Origin: Capitulum mitella
Taxonomy: Eukaryota; Arthropoda; Thecostraca; Pollicipedomorpha; Pollicipedidae
Assembly (NCBI GenBank): GCA_030062745.1
Contig: CP099842.1
Location: 6,925,822 to 6,989,821, forward strand
Direction of reading: 5' to 3'
Length of the DNA stretch: 64,000 nucleotides
Part shown: piece by piece, positions 48,801 through 53,500 of the stretch
How positions within the stretch are numbered: the stretch's first letter is position 1
Layout of the letters: each line of letters opens with the position of its first letter
Made by a program: the position numbers and the translations under genes
The notes under the pieces: model-generated
Told to the model about the DNA's origin: nothing
What the model saw: only the letters and a program-made list of their open reading frames with translations
Databases searched by the model: none

Positions 48801-49222
48801 CCGACCGAAATATGCCGGGATGATGATCCGCCGAGACGTCGTTTCACGCCAACTCCAAGACGACCATTATGAAAACCTGACCAACAATCCGAGCGCTAAG
48901 GGCGCTAACAGGACTGGGACGATGTCGCCGGACGCCGAGAACGTGCTGTGCCGGCGGCCGTCATACCTGTCGCTCTCGCTGTCGCCGAGGCCGGGGCCGG
49001 GGCCGGGTCCGCAGGGGACGGGGTCCACGGGAGGCAGGGCCGGCGGGGGACGGGGTCCGTGGGGGAGGGGGCGGGGTCCACGGGAGGCAGGATCCGCGGG
49101 GGGACACGGTACGCGGGGACGACTCTCTTGGGGACGGGCGGGGTCTGTGGGTCTGGGGACACCGCGGGGCGGACTGACACGTACCTGACGGCCACCCGGA
49201 CGCTGGACTCGCCGTCACCCAT
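836..49222 (-). CDS. Kif21: Kif21 kinesin-4 family motor with WD40 propeller, complete spliced CDS, 25 coding exons
   Basis: This gene encodes an N-terminal, plus-end-directed kinesin of the KIF21A/KIF21B type. The family acts at microtubule plus ends, where it restrains microtubule growth, and in neuronal transport. The 25 exons join without a frame error into 1,491 residues, against roughly 1,640-1,675 in mammals. Residues 1-345 are the motor, with P-loop GQTGSGKT (86-93), switch I NxxSSRSH (216-223) and switch II DLAGSE (274-279). The neck and coiled-coil stalk follow (about 345-980), interrupted by an acidic Ser/Asp/Glu stretch (about 555-605). Then come a Pro/Gly/Ser linker and WD40 repeats from about 1165 to the C terminus. 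The WD40 domain separates KIF21 from KIF4 and KIF27. The start ATG has a good context (CCAACATGG) and matches the family N terminus. The assignment rests on homology recognised by eye; very small alternative exons could be missed. Confidence 0.96.
900..2486 (-). other. Kif21 intron 24
   Basis: A 1.6 kb intron with no recognisable exon or mobile element. It mixes AT-rich and GC-rich segments. Confidence 0.7.
2487..2686 (-). CDS. Kif21: Kif21 exon 24: WD40 blades
   Basis: It encodes residues 1405-1471. [32 protein letters not shown] and [18 protein letters not shown] match the last full repeats of KIF21. I used the donor AA|GTGAGC because the next exon completes the final blade. Reading straight through gives Lys and then an immediate TGA at 2485-2483, so intron retention would truncate the last blade. 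Confidence 0.9.
2958..3246 (-). CDS. Kif21: Kif21 exon 23: WD40 blades
   Basis: It encodes residues 1308-1404. [47 protein letters not shown] and [15 protein letters not shown] are two consecutive WD40 repeats, very similar to KIF21A/B. The exon is 289 nt, phase 2 in and phase 0 out. Its acceptor lies at the edge of a 38-39-bp degenerate tandem array. Confidence 0.95.
3241..3385. repeat. 38-39-bp degenerate tandem array starting at the exon 23 acceptor
   Basis: About three and a half copies of a unit built on 'aacctgtctgg' and 'gggtcactgtctg'. The first copy includes the first bases of exon 23 (GTTCCACAG on the minus strand) and its CAG acceptor. Later copies keep acceptor-like CAG/GTTTC or CAG/GCTTC junctions inside the intron. 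Confidence 0.75.
3519..3680 (-). CDS. Kif21: Kif21 exon 22: WD40 blade
   Basis: It encodes residues 1254-1308. A Ser/Pro-rich loop precedes [20 protein letters not shown] and [11 protein letters not shown], matching '[30 protein letters not shown]' of KIF21A. The exon is 162 nt, with a CGGCAG acceptor and a GGAA|GTGAGT donor. Confidence 0.94.
4027..4210 (-). CDS. Kif21: Kif21 exon 21: WD40 blades
   Basis: It encodes residues 1193-1254. [32 protein letters not shown] and [15 protein letters not shown] correspond closely to KIF21A ('GHPNNVVSVKY...VSTSYIKVWDIR'). The exon is 184 nt, phase 1 in and phase 2 out. Confidence 0.95.
4835..5097 (-). CDS. Kif21: Kif21 exon 20: linker and first WD40 blade
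   Basis: It encodes residues 1105-1193. TPPGSPAS and [10 protein letters not shown] match the conserved pre-WD40 linker ('[20 protein letters not shown]'). [20 protein letters not shown] and LFSGSK then open the propeller. The acceptor CCGGCAG|C is followed upstream by five near copies of itself in the intron. The donor AAAG|GTCCGA is weak at +3. The exon is 263 nt, phase 2 in and phase 1 out. Confidence 0.92.
5060..5510. repeat. 66-90-bp tandem array copying the exon 20 acceptor
   Basis: The block ggcgtcacgtccggcagac begins at 5071 (the true exon) and again at 5161, 5241, 5307, 5387 and 5467. Each copy holds about 27 exon-like bases plus the CCGGCAG 3' splice site. Between cores the sequence is 'cagaggggcagg' filler of varying length. 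Reading two of the upstream copies (5161 and 5241) forward on the minus strand reaches stop codons before the true exon. Confidence 0.85.
5098..8248 (-). other. Kif21 intron 19
   Basis: A 3.15 kb intron containing the acceptor-copy array at its 3' end and the large 37-bp minisatellite in the middle. The rest (5510-6450 and 7140-8248) is AT-balanced with no recognisable gene. Confidence 0.75.
6465..7135. repeat. 37-bp minisatellite, about 18 copies
   Basis: The unit is ccagagacccgcacacacag then gcacacaccggggacgt, with a few variants (tcgaggac, agaaacccgcag). Because the unit has no stop codon in any frame and 37 is not a multiple of 3, both strands show long open frames cycling through three peptides. 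These are not genes. Confidence 0.95.
8249..8634 (-). CDS. Kif21: Kif21 exon 19: stalk end and low-complexity linker
   Basis: It encodes residues 977-1105. It starts [20 protein letters not shown], comparable to '[20 protein letters not shown]' of KIF21A, then runs into a Pro-, Gly- and Arg-rich linker with [18 protein letters not shown] (compare 'KNKARRRTTTQMELLYAD'). It is the longest coding exon (386 nt), phase 0 in and phase 2 out (GGCAG|GTGGGT). Confidence 0.92.
8981..9142 (-). CDS. Kif21: Kif21 exon 18: stalk helix
   Basis: It encodes residues 923-976, [20 protein letters not shown] and [14 protein letters not shown]. This corresponds to the '[32 protein letters not shown]' segment of KIF21A. 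The exon is 162 nt, phase 0 at both ends. Confidence 0.92.
9646..9847 (-). CDS. Kif21: Kif21 exon 17: regulatory coiled coil
   Basis: It encodes residues 855-922. [20 protein letters not shown] is followed by [20 protein letters not shown], closely matching 'ANIDYINDSISDCQANIM' of KIF21A. Arg860, Ala913 and Ile915 align with human Arg954, Ala1008 and Ile1010. The exon is 202 nt and leaves phase 0 at AAG|GTGACC. Confidence 0.94.
9887..10040. repeat. 58-bp tandem repeat, 2.6 copies, two identical
   Basis: Copies begin at 9887, 9945 and 10003 with ccggccctgggctcggttta. The first two are identical over 58 bp and the third is diverged and partial. The array lies in intron 16, about 40 bp upstream of the exon 17 acceptor on the minus strand. 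Confidence 0.92.
10322..10445 (-). CDS. Kif21: Kif21 exon 16: start of the regulatory (autoinhibitory) coiled coil
   Basis: It encodes residues 814-855. [20 protein letters not shown] and [13 protein letters not shown] align with '[20 protein letters not shown]...NMEADMNR' of KIF21A. In that family this antiparallel coiled coil binds and inhibits the motor. Glu850 and Met853 occupy the positions of human Glu944 and Met947. The exon is 124 nt, phase 1 in and phase 2 out. Confidence 0.93.
10630..10812. repeat. 26-bp degenerate tandem array spanning the exon 15 donor
   Basis: On the minus strand the unit reads ACTGCGGCCCAGAGGTAACG plus CAGCAG. The first copy contains the last 14 nt of exon 15 and the donor GAG|GTAACG. 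About seven decaying copies follow, and the third keeps a GAG|GTAGTG donor-like site. Confidence 0.8.
10799..10922 (-). CDS. Kif21: Kif21 exon 15: coiled coil end
   Basis: It encodes residues 773-814, [31 protein letters not shown] and an Arg-rich tail. The donor AGAG|GTAACG lies inside a degenerate 26-bp tandem array whose first copy includes the last exon bases. The exon is 124 nt and leaves phase 1. Confidence 0.9.
11211..11324 (-). CDS. Kif21: Kif21 exon 14: coiled coil
   Basis: It encodes residues 735-772, [20 protein letters not shown] and [15 protein letters not shown]. This matches the 'VRLMKQMKEEQEKARLTE...AQLKKDQRK' segment of KIF21A. The exon is 114 nt, phase 0 at both ends. Confidence 0.93.
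11507..11709 (-). CDS. Kif21: Kif21 exon 13: coiled coil
   Basis: It encodes residues 667-734. [20 protein letters not shown] and [20 protein letters not shown] correspond to '[21 protein letters not shown]' in KIF21A. The exon is 203 nt, phase 1 in and phase 0 out (AAG|GTGGGT). Confidence 0.94.
12303..12497 (-). CDS. Kif21: Kif21 exon 12: second coiled coil
   Basis: It encodes residues 602-667. [19 protein letters not shown] and [20 protein letters not shown] are near-identical in pattern to 'EIAIKQKLIDELENSQKRL' of KIF21A. The exon is 195 nt, phase 1 at both ends. Confidence 0.94.
13259..13321 (-). CDS. Kif21: Kif21 exon 11: 63-nt acidic mini-exon
   Basis: It encodes residues 581-602, almost entirely Asp, Glu, Ser and Arg ([20 protein letters not shown]). 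It matches the position of the acidic insert before the second coiled coil in KIF21A/B. The exon is phase 1 at both ends, so it can be skipped in frame. Acceptor TTCGCAG, donor AAAG|GTACCG. Confidence 0.85.
13322..14601 (-). other. Kif21 intron 10
   Basis: A 1.28 kb intron, GC-rich at both ends and AT-rich in the middle (13650-14000). No gene or repeat is recognised. Confidence 0.7.
14602..14772 (-). CDS. Kif21: Kif21 exon 10: helix and start of the acidic insert
   Basis: It encodes residues 524-581. [20 protein letters not shown] aligns with 'VIRRAKQDLERLKKK' of KIF21B, and a Ser/Asp/Gly-rich stretch ([14 protein letters not shown]) follows. The exon is 171 nt, phase 1 at both ends, with a GCCGCAG acceptor and an AAGG|GTAGGC donor. 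Confidence 0.9.
15034..15396 (-). other. Possible extra or alternative Kif21 exon (Ser/Ala/Pro-rich), unproven
   Basis: A good 3' splice site (TTTCCAG|AC) opens a frame in the phase required by exon 9. The frame stays open for about 145 codons, with a phase-compatible but weak donor (GAG|GTCTCG) at 15034, giving 363 nt. The product is low-complexity (Ser, Ala, Gly, Pro) and I see no similarity to KIF21 of other animals. Skipping it also gives a perfect join from exon 9 to exon 10. Long open frames are common by chance in DNA this GC-rich, so this may be intronic. Confidence 0.22.
15721..15885 (-). CDS. Kif21: Kif21 exon 9: coiled-coil stalk
   Basis: It encodes residues 469-524, with [19 protein letters not shown] and [10 protein letters not shown]. 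This aligns with the 'IHSYIKEIEDLRAKLLESE' segment of mammalian KIF21. The exon is 165 nt, phase 1 at both ends, so skipping keeps frame. Confidence 0.91.
16131..16320 (-). CDS. Kif21: Kif21 exon 8: coiled-coil stalk
   Basis: It encodes residues 406-469. [20 protein letters not shown] is followed by the heptad-rich [19 protein letters not shown], both conserved in KIF21A/B. The exon is 190 nt, phase 0 in and phase 1 out (CCG|GTAGGC). Confidence 0.92.
16850..17160. repeat. 51-bp coding-type tandem array at the exon 7 donor, six copies
   Basis: Unit ends fall exactly 51 bp apart at 17110, 17059, 17008, 16957, 16906 and about 16855. On the minus strand each translates as a variant of [17 protein letters not shown] in the exon 7 frame. 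The donor is CAG|GTGGGT at 17110 and 17059, destroyed (CAGTT) at 17008, and CAG|GTGAGC at 16957. The frame is open to a stop just past 16957. Confidence 0.9.
17110..17312 (-). CDS. Kif21: Kif21 exon 7: end of motor, neck and first coiled coil
   Basis: It encodes residues 338-405. [17 protein letters not shown] and [12 protein letters not shown] end the motor, and [18 protein letters not shown] begins the neck coiled coil. Family length favours the donor CAG|GTGGGT at 17110, because the next exon resumes directly at GKRVVTEDG as in mammalian KIF21. The last 51 nt are repeated downstream in the intron with further usable donors. Confidence 0.92.
17706..17814 (-). CDS. Kif21: Kif21 exon 6: microtubule-binding helices of the motor
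   Basis: It encodes residues 302-338, [12 protein letters not shown] and then [19 protein letters not shown], the conserved alpha-4/L12/alpha-5 microtubule-contact region of kinesins. The exon is 109 nt and ends in phase 1 at GG|GTGAG. Confidence 0.94.
18300..18482 (-). CDS. Kif21: Kif21 exon 5: switch II
   Basis: It encodes residues 241-301. A charged loop ([16 protein letters not shown]) is followed by [17 protein letters not shown], which contains switch II at 274-279. The insertion before switch II is also found in mammalian KIF21. The exon is 183 nt, phase 0. The intron just upstream of its acceptor is a GTCAG-rich minisatellite. Confidence 0.94.
18490..18990. repeat. Short GTCAG-type minisatellite next to the exon 5 acceptor
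   Basis: Degenerate units of about 20-30 bp built on 'ccaggggtcaggtcagcacc'. On the minus strand each contains TGCTGACCTGAC, which resembles a branch-site consensus. The array ends within about 15 bp of the exon 5 acceptor. Confidence 0.8.
20580..20940. mobile_element. Possible transposon remnant
   Basis: Text such as gggacgcagccagcatttt followed by G-rich and C-rich tracts, then 'gtggttccctccctgatgg', has the style of interspersed repeats in invertebrate genomes. No terminal repeats or target duplication could be fixed, so this is only a suspicion. Confidence 0.2.
21369..21593 (-). CDS. Kif21: Kif21 exon 4: switch I
   Basis: It encodes residues 166-240. It carries the strand SNIRIHED and the switch I motif NVQSSRSH (216-223), which senses the gamma phosphate. 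The exon is 225 nt, phase 0 at both ends, with a GTCGCAG acceptor and an AGT|GTGAGT donor. Confidence 0.94.
22140..22373 (-). CDS. Kif21: Kif21 exon 3: P-loop end and alpha-2 region of the motor
   Basis: It encodes residues 88-165, starting [15 protein letters not shown], which completes the nucleotide-binding P-loop, and continuing to [15 protein letters not shown]. The exon is 234 nt, phase 0 at both ends, with a CCACAG acceptor and an AGG|GTCAGT donor. Confidence 0.94.
24225..24665. repeat. 26-bp minisatellite carrying GACGTCA, about 16 copies
   Basis: The unit is gggacgtcagggggagctga plus cggtcc, with length variants. Each unit contains GACGTCA, most of an ATF/CREB-type site. The array is in intron 2. 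Confidence 0.9.
26200..26405. repeat. Degenerate 33-36-bp tandem array
   Basis: About six units built on gtcgtcagctgggagctcgc and agtgctccgga. Copies are diverged. Confidence 0.75.
26909..27131 (-). CDS. Kif21: Kif21 exon 2: motor, up to the P-loop
   Basis: It encodes residues 13-87. The exon begins by completing the Arg codon of exon 1, then IRPLISREK, and ends at AYGQ, so the intron splits the P-loop. Cys26 aligns with human KIF21A Cys28. The acceptor is CCGCAG and the donor CAG|GTGGGT; the exon is 223 nt and leaves phase 0. Confidence 0.94.
28661..28690. repeat. (GGCTC)6 microsatellite
   Basis: Six perfect GGCTC units in a row, followed by GGCCC. Confidence 0.95.
33040..33372. repeat. 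65-bp minisatellite, about five copies
   Basis: The marker ccagcctc recurs at 33101, 33166, 33231, 33296 and 33361, exactly 65 bp apart. Copies are nearly identical (acggtcccacttcatacccc, ggccaccctccacggcag), so the array is young. It lies in Kif21 intron 1. Confidence 0.95.
34180..34405. repeat. Degenerate tandem array built on 'tacacctg'
   Basis: Units of roughly 30-40 bp such as ggctctacacctgggaccgc with tggtccgtctcc. On the minus strand each carries CAGGTGTA, a donor-like word. Spacing is irregular. Confidence 0.7.
35305..35453. repeat. 25-bp minisatellite, six copies
   Basis: The unit ggatggttcgggagctcgta plus actaa starts at 35305, 35330, 35355, 35380, 35405 and 35430. Three middle copies are identical; the first is followed by a G variant and the last is diverged. 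In intron 1. Confidence 0.95.
39321..39340. repeat. C20 homopolymer
   Basis: Twenty consecutive C residues in intron 1. The length is likely to be unstable or mis-sequenced. Confidence 0.9.
46640..46895. mobile_element. Possible transposon remnant
   Basis: The text ending 'ggatacgccactattg' with runs like 'ggggtccctc', 'ggggcccg' and 'ggccccaaaa' resembles the ends of interspersed repeats. No inverted repeat or target duplication was found. Confidence 0.25.
48990..49150. repeat. G-rich tandem array next to the exon 1 donor
   Basis: Repeated ggggacggggtccacgggag and cagggccgg units of about 40-45 bp run to within about 35 bp of the Kif21 exon 1 donor. The plus strand has several G4 runs. Confidence 0.7.
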
Positions 49223-49242
49223 GTTGGCCGGAGGCGGGGGCG
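49185..49242 (-). CDS. Kif21: Kif21 exon 1: start codon and first motor strand
   Basis: The ATG is at 49222-49220 and the coding part ends at 49185 (38 nt, phase 2) before a GTACGT donor. It encodes residues 1-13, [13 protein letters not shown], the first beta strand of the kinesin motor. About 20 nt upstream of the ATG a pyrimidine tract ending TTGCAG looks like a 3' splice site (exon edge 49242), so a non-coding 5' exon probably lies at higher coordinates. Confidence 0.88.
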
Positions 49243-50451
49243 CTGCAACAGGAAAAAGAAGGATTGTGGTTGCGCCGACTGCCGAAACGCTCGTGGTTCG
49301 CTCATGATAATGCCGTATTGGATGGCATGGGTAGGTTCAAGCACTGGGATATGTGATGAACATCAAGGCACGTTTGCTTTCATACTTTCCACCATATACT
49401 TGCCCTACCAATCTCAGGTGAGATTCTGAGCGATGAGGTCTAAACCCTTCGACGCCACAGCCCAAAACCACTTAGAACGCATGCATCGACCAGAAAAAAA
49501 TGAAATGAGATAGCATAGAGATACCTTCGCCGTAAATCATCTCCCAACAGCTGCGGAAAACAACAGCCAAGCTCATCAGATAAGCTATGCGTTTCGAGTC
49601 ATCCCGTTCCATAAAAATGGGTTATCACTCAAACAGCAAGCATTCCAGACCTTTACCAAATGCTGGCCATCCAAATATCGTACGTTATCACCATGAACGC
49701 ACGACGGCTACCCAAAAACGGCAATCGAGATCGAAAAATGTCACCACTTGTCATTCGGCAGCGGGCATTTGAACGATGGGACGGTTTACATGGAAATACA
49801 TGCTAGACGAGACATTTTTGTTGTTGTAACAGATGGACAACGAAAAACACTTCTAACGCATGCCAGTGGTTGGAAAACCAGGTTTACATGAACCAGCCCA
49901 TGTCTCTTCAAGCAATGTCGTAATAAAAGCTATAACAAATATACACATCTGAACAGTAATAAATGATATCCTGATCTTGGATATGCGCAAAATTTCGTCA
50001 TCTTATCATAACTGGTACCACAATATAGTGCTAAAACATAAAATCCGTGATACGAAGTTGATTATGCATCTACCCATTTGATGCCCACCTGGCCTAGGTC
50101 AATGTTTTTTTTGCTCCTGACTGTCCCTGGGCATGACCACTTACCTCTTTTTAAAACGGATAAACCTCTTCCGAAGGAAAGCTTGATTCGATCGTCAAAT
50201 CAAATCCTCAGCCATTAATCACCTTGAAGGATCATGCGTGCGACTCGGGCGTCCCACCCCCTCGGCGCCCAAACCTTGACTGAAGTTTGGAAGCAGACAC
50301 AAACTCTCTCAAATCTGTGTTACCATATACTGTTTTGAAGGTCAGAGGAGAAAAACTTTACGTCGTGAAGGGATGTTTAAAGCACTGCGAAGGCCCGGAC
50401 ATTACAACTGAACCGGGTTCGGCTTCTCAGCTTCCCGCGTGGTGGACAGCA
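49243..50451. promoter_or_regulatory. Divergent intergenic spacer, possible bidirectional promoter
   Basis: About 1.2 kb separates the Kif21 and ALDH16A1 coding exons, which are transcribed away from each other. It is AT-richer than the flanking gene bodies. It must hold the ALDH16A1 promoter and probably the Kif21 5' UTR exon and promoter. No TATA box could be assigned with confidence. Confidence 0.5.
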
Positions 50452-50553
50452 ATGGCTGGCGCAGTTATAAACGGCTTGAAAGGCGGCAAAATCGCTGAAA
50501 TTTTTGACTCGATGGAATATGGACCGGCACCGGAATCAGACAAGACTGCTAAG
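50452..50553 (+). CDS. ALDH16A1: ALDH16A1 exon 1
   Basis: It encodes residues 1-34, [20 protein letters not shown] and then [14 protein letters not shown]. The donor is AAG|GTATAT, phase 0. The frame is open back to a TGA at 50281, but there is no earlier in-frame ATG. Confidence 0.9.
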
Positions 50554-53500
50554 GTATATTATGATTGTACTTGTCCGCATTTGACATGGCAGGTAGGCGT
50601 AACTTTTTCAGCAGACGCGTTGAGTTCGCCGCAGGGAATCTTAACGCGTGCGTTGAAATGTAAAAGTATTTAGGAATGTTTTACTCAGAAATATTACAAG
50701 TTTTCAAGGGGATCACTTTGGACCAAAAATGTTGGACACTAGGGTATGTAAAACATGACTTGTGATTCCAGAGCAGGGTTGGAAATATTGTTTGTGTTCT
50801 TGGTGTCTTGAGTATAATTCTTGTTTTGGAGTACAAAATTTTGCACAGAGCAATTTTGGTTTAAATTGGCTTTCTTGGTGTAAGTCAATTATGACATGAT
50901 ACCTGTTTTTTACTGAATGGAGACAGTCATTTGCATGCACAGTTGCAACTTTGTCAACATGGGTATAATGTAGCTTTTTGGTGGAAGCACATGAGACTTG
51001 GGGTATGGAATGTTTGTGGAGCACATATTCTCTGGTCTTCTTTAAGGCAGAAAACAGTACCTTTTCCAGCCTTTTTCCAGAGCCATTGTATTATCATGTA
51101 AATAAATGTGACATGTCAGATAACAAGTGAATTGTCACAGTTAAGTTCTTTTACCTTTCCCTTTGGAATAAGGCCAAAGTTGTGAAATTATGCAGCCTAG
51201 CATTATTCTACATGAGCCATTGAATGACAGCAGTGAAAGATTTTGAAGGCATCTGTGTAGGAAATAGTGCATTTCATGGATATTGCCAATGCCATTATTT
51301 CATATATTTAAGAGGTGTTAATATAGAACTGCAATTTAGATCACCAATCCAGTGATGTGAAATTGTAGCGTAGGATACAGTCAAAAGGAGGAAGTTTCAC
51401 CTCATGCCTCAGGAAGGTGTGGTCAGCAGGGCAATGAGGCATCCAACAGGTAAGGTTTAGTAACTGCAGATATTTGTGTGTAACTTAGCCTGTGGAGGAA
51501 GGTCAGTCAGATTTGTGTTTTTATGTGAGATGTATCTGAAGAGTGAAGCTGACATTATGCTTGCGCTTCTGGGCTGATGTAAAATTGTTTTTGACCAGAA
51601 CATTATCTGGCATTTTAAACAATGTTATGGCCATAACTCATATAACTTTTTGAAGCACCATCCTGATATGGTGTGAGCCTGACTGAGGCTTGGACAATTT
51701 TGTTGGCCTTGTTGCCGAAGGGTGGTGCAGGCATGGCTTGGGTGTTTAGGTAACCAGTGGCATATTTTTAACCATGTGTCTACATTTTGACTGTTTGCTT
51801 TCACTGTGACCCAGTGTCTATGCAGTAGTTCATTGTATGAAACTGCCTGAAAAGCCATTTTATGGAGCCAGAATGAAATACATGATGATGATGTTAAGCC
51901 TTGTGAGAAAAGTCACTAGCAGAATTATTGTCATATTCCTTGAATTCCTAATTATCTTGTAAGCTTTACCATATTTCATGCAGATTTTAATATTGTGGCT
52001 AGCCTTTATGTTGTTTCAGTTCATTGTCTGTATTTGCCCCAGGGAGGCCATGGCCTGGATGGCCTCCTTGGGTATGTCCCAGTATATGCATCACCTGTTT
52101 AGTGGCTCATGAATAAAGTTTCACTGCAGGGGATTTTTGGGCACATGTTGAGTTAGCCATGCATCAGTCTAACAACAGTCTGCTATGCTCCTCCCTTTGA
52201 AGAATATCAGTTGTGATGCAGGGCTGAACAACCTTGCATTTGCCTTGATCTTGGGTCAGAAATGTGGCAGCTTAGTTTAATATGCCCATATGCCCCATAC
52301 TTCTGTGCAAAAAATGCTACCAGACCATGGATAATTAAAAATATTTTAGCCAAGTCAAGTCTGTCATTGCCACAAGAAAAGGTCAGTCCATCAGTCCAGT
52401 GTGGAGCTCCAATTGTTAATCTGTAAAAAGACTTAAAAGTAAATACGTTGATGTCATAGTACTGCATTGGCTTGCTACAAATGTAGTAGGGGTGTCATAA
52501 GCCCAAAATGCTTTAATAGAGCATTGGTGCAGTAGCCTGGTATTGTCTTTCTGTGATAGCCATATCAGTTCTCTTATCTCCTCGAGGTTTTCTTTCCCTC
52601 CTACCTACTCATTATGATGGCTGTGAGGGGAACATGGTTAAACTTATAACTGAAATGCATTTGGACATGTTCTCTGATGCTCTGCCACAGTCAGATAGTT
52701 GGAATGGGGACATCTGGATTTTTTCTCATTCAAGTTGATCCAGAGTGCATAGGGTTACTTCTTTGACTTAATCATTTGATCATGTTTGTTCAGCGGTAGT
52801 TGGACTTACTAGAAATGCTACCTGGAACTAAGCCGGCAGCAACTCAGTTTCTGTTTCTGGCGACGAGCCTCGATGTGAAACGAAATTGTGTCCTTCTGTC
52901 TGAATTAAGCATAAATGGTTTTCACTTGAAAACCTAAATTTTCAATACTGTAAGGGAGAGTGGGGTAAAATGAGCCACTTTTTGCGTTGGCAACGTTATA
53001 GGCAATAATGATTACAGTGATGTTTTTGGTACTTGTACGAACAGTTCGGCCCTTTGCCACATGTTATGACTTTGCAACTTTGCATAACACCCATGTTTGT
53101 ATTGGAAAAGTCGCGCGAAAAATTACGTTACATCTGGCTCATCGTATCCTATGGTTGGGGTAAATTGATTCACGCAGTGAGGCATGTTGAGCACCAGGGT
53201 TAAGGTAGGCATGAAGAGAAAGAAACTTAATTTTTATAGCAGTAAGTATTATTTCTGACATCCCACCTCCTGGTAGGTTCGAGGGGACCCAGCAGGGACC
53301 CCAGACCCGTCAATCTCAAGGCTCAAGCAACAGACTAGTTTGTGATGTTTGAATGCTGAGATGATACCTTTTTTGGCACCCTCTAAACCATTCTGCTTCA
53401 GCTTTTCCATTCTTCTACAGCTATTCAGGTCGCTAACATTGTTTTGTACTAAAAATTCAAATGCCAGCCGACAGCCAGGTGCTTCTTTGTGCTTGCATCA

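Larger units (their letters stand above)
27132..49184 (-). other. Kif21 intron 1, about 22 kb and very GC-rich
   Basis: It separates the ATG exon from the rest of the motor. From about 27350 to 46400 it is dense in CCGG, GCCGGC and CpG, with short AT-richer islands (31050-31700, 34650-34870, 35700-36250, 37100-38000). From 46400 it becomes AT-balanced. Apart from the arrays and simple repeats listed here I find no exon, RNA gene or intact transposon. Confidence 0.75.

Noticed and set aside
48905-49184. Read-through of Kif21 exon 1 past its donor (105 codons)
   Set aside because: The continuation is a Pro-rich translation of the G-rich intronic array, and exon 2 joins exactly at the GTACGT donor.
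50287-50451. Upstream extension of the ALDH16A1 first exon
   Set aside because: The extended frame begins with TTG, has no ATG before 50452, and other ALDH16A1 proteins start near the chosen Met.
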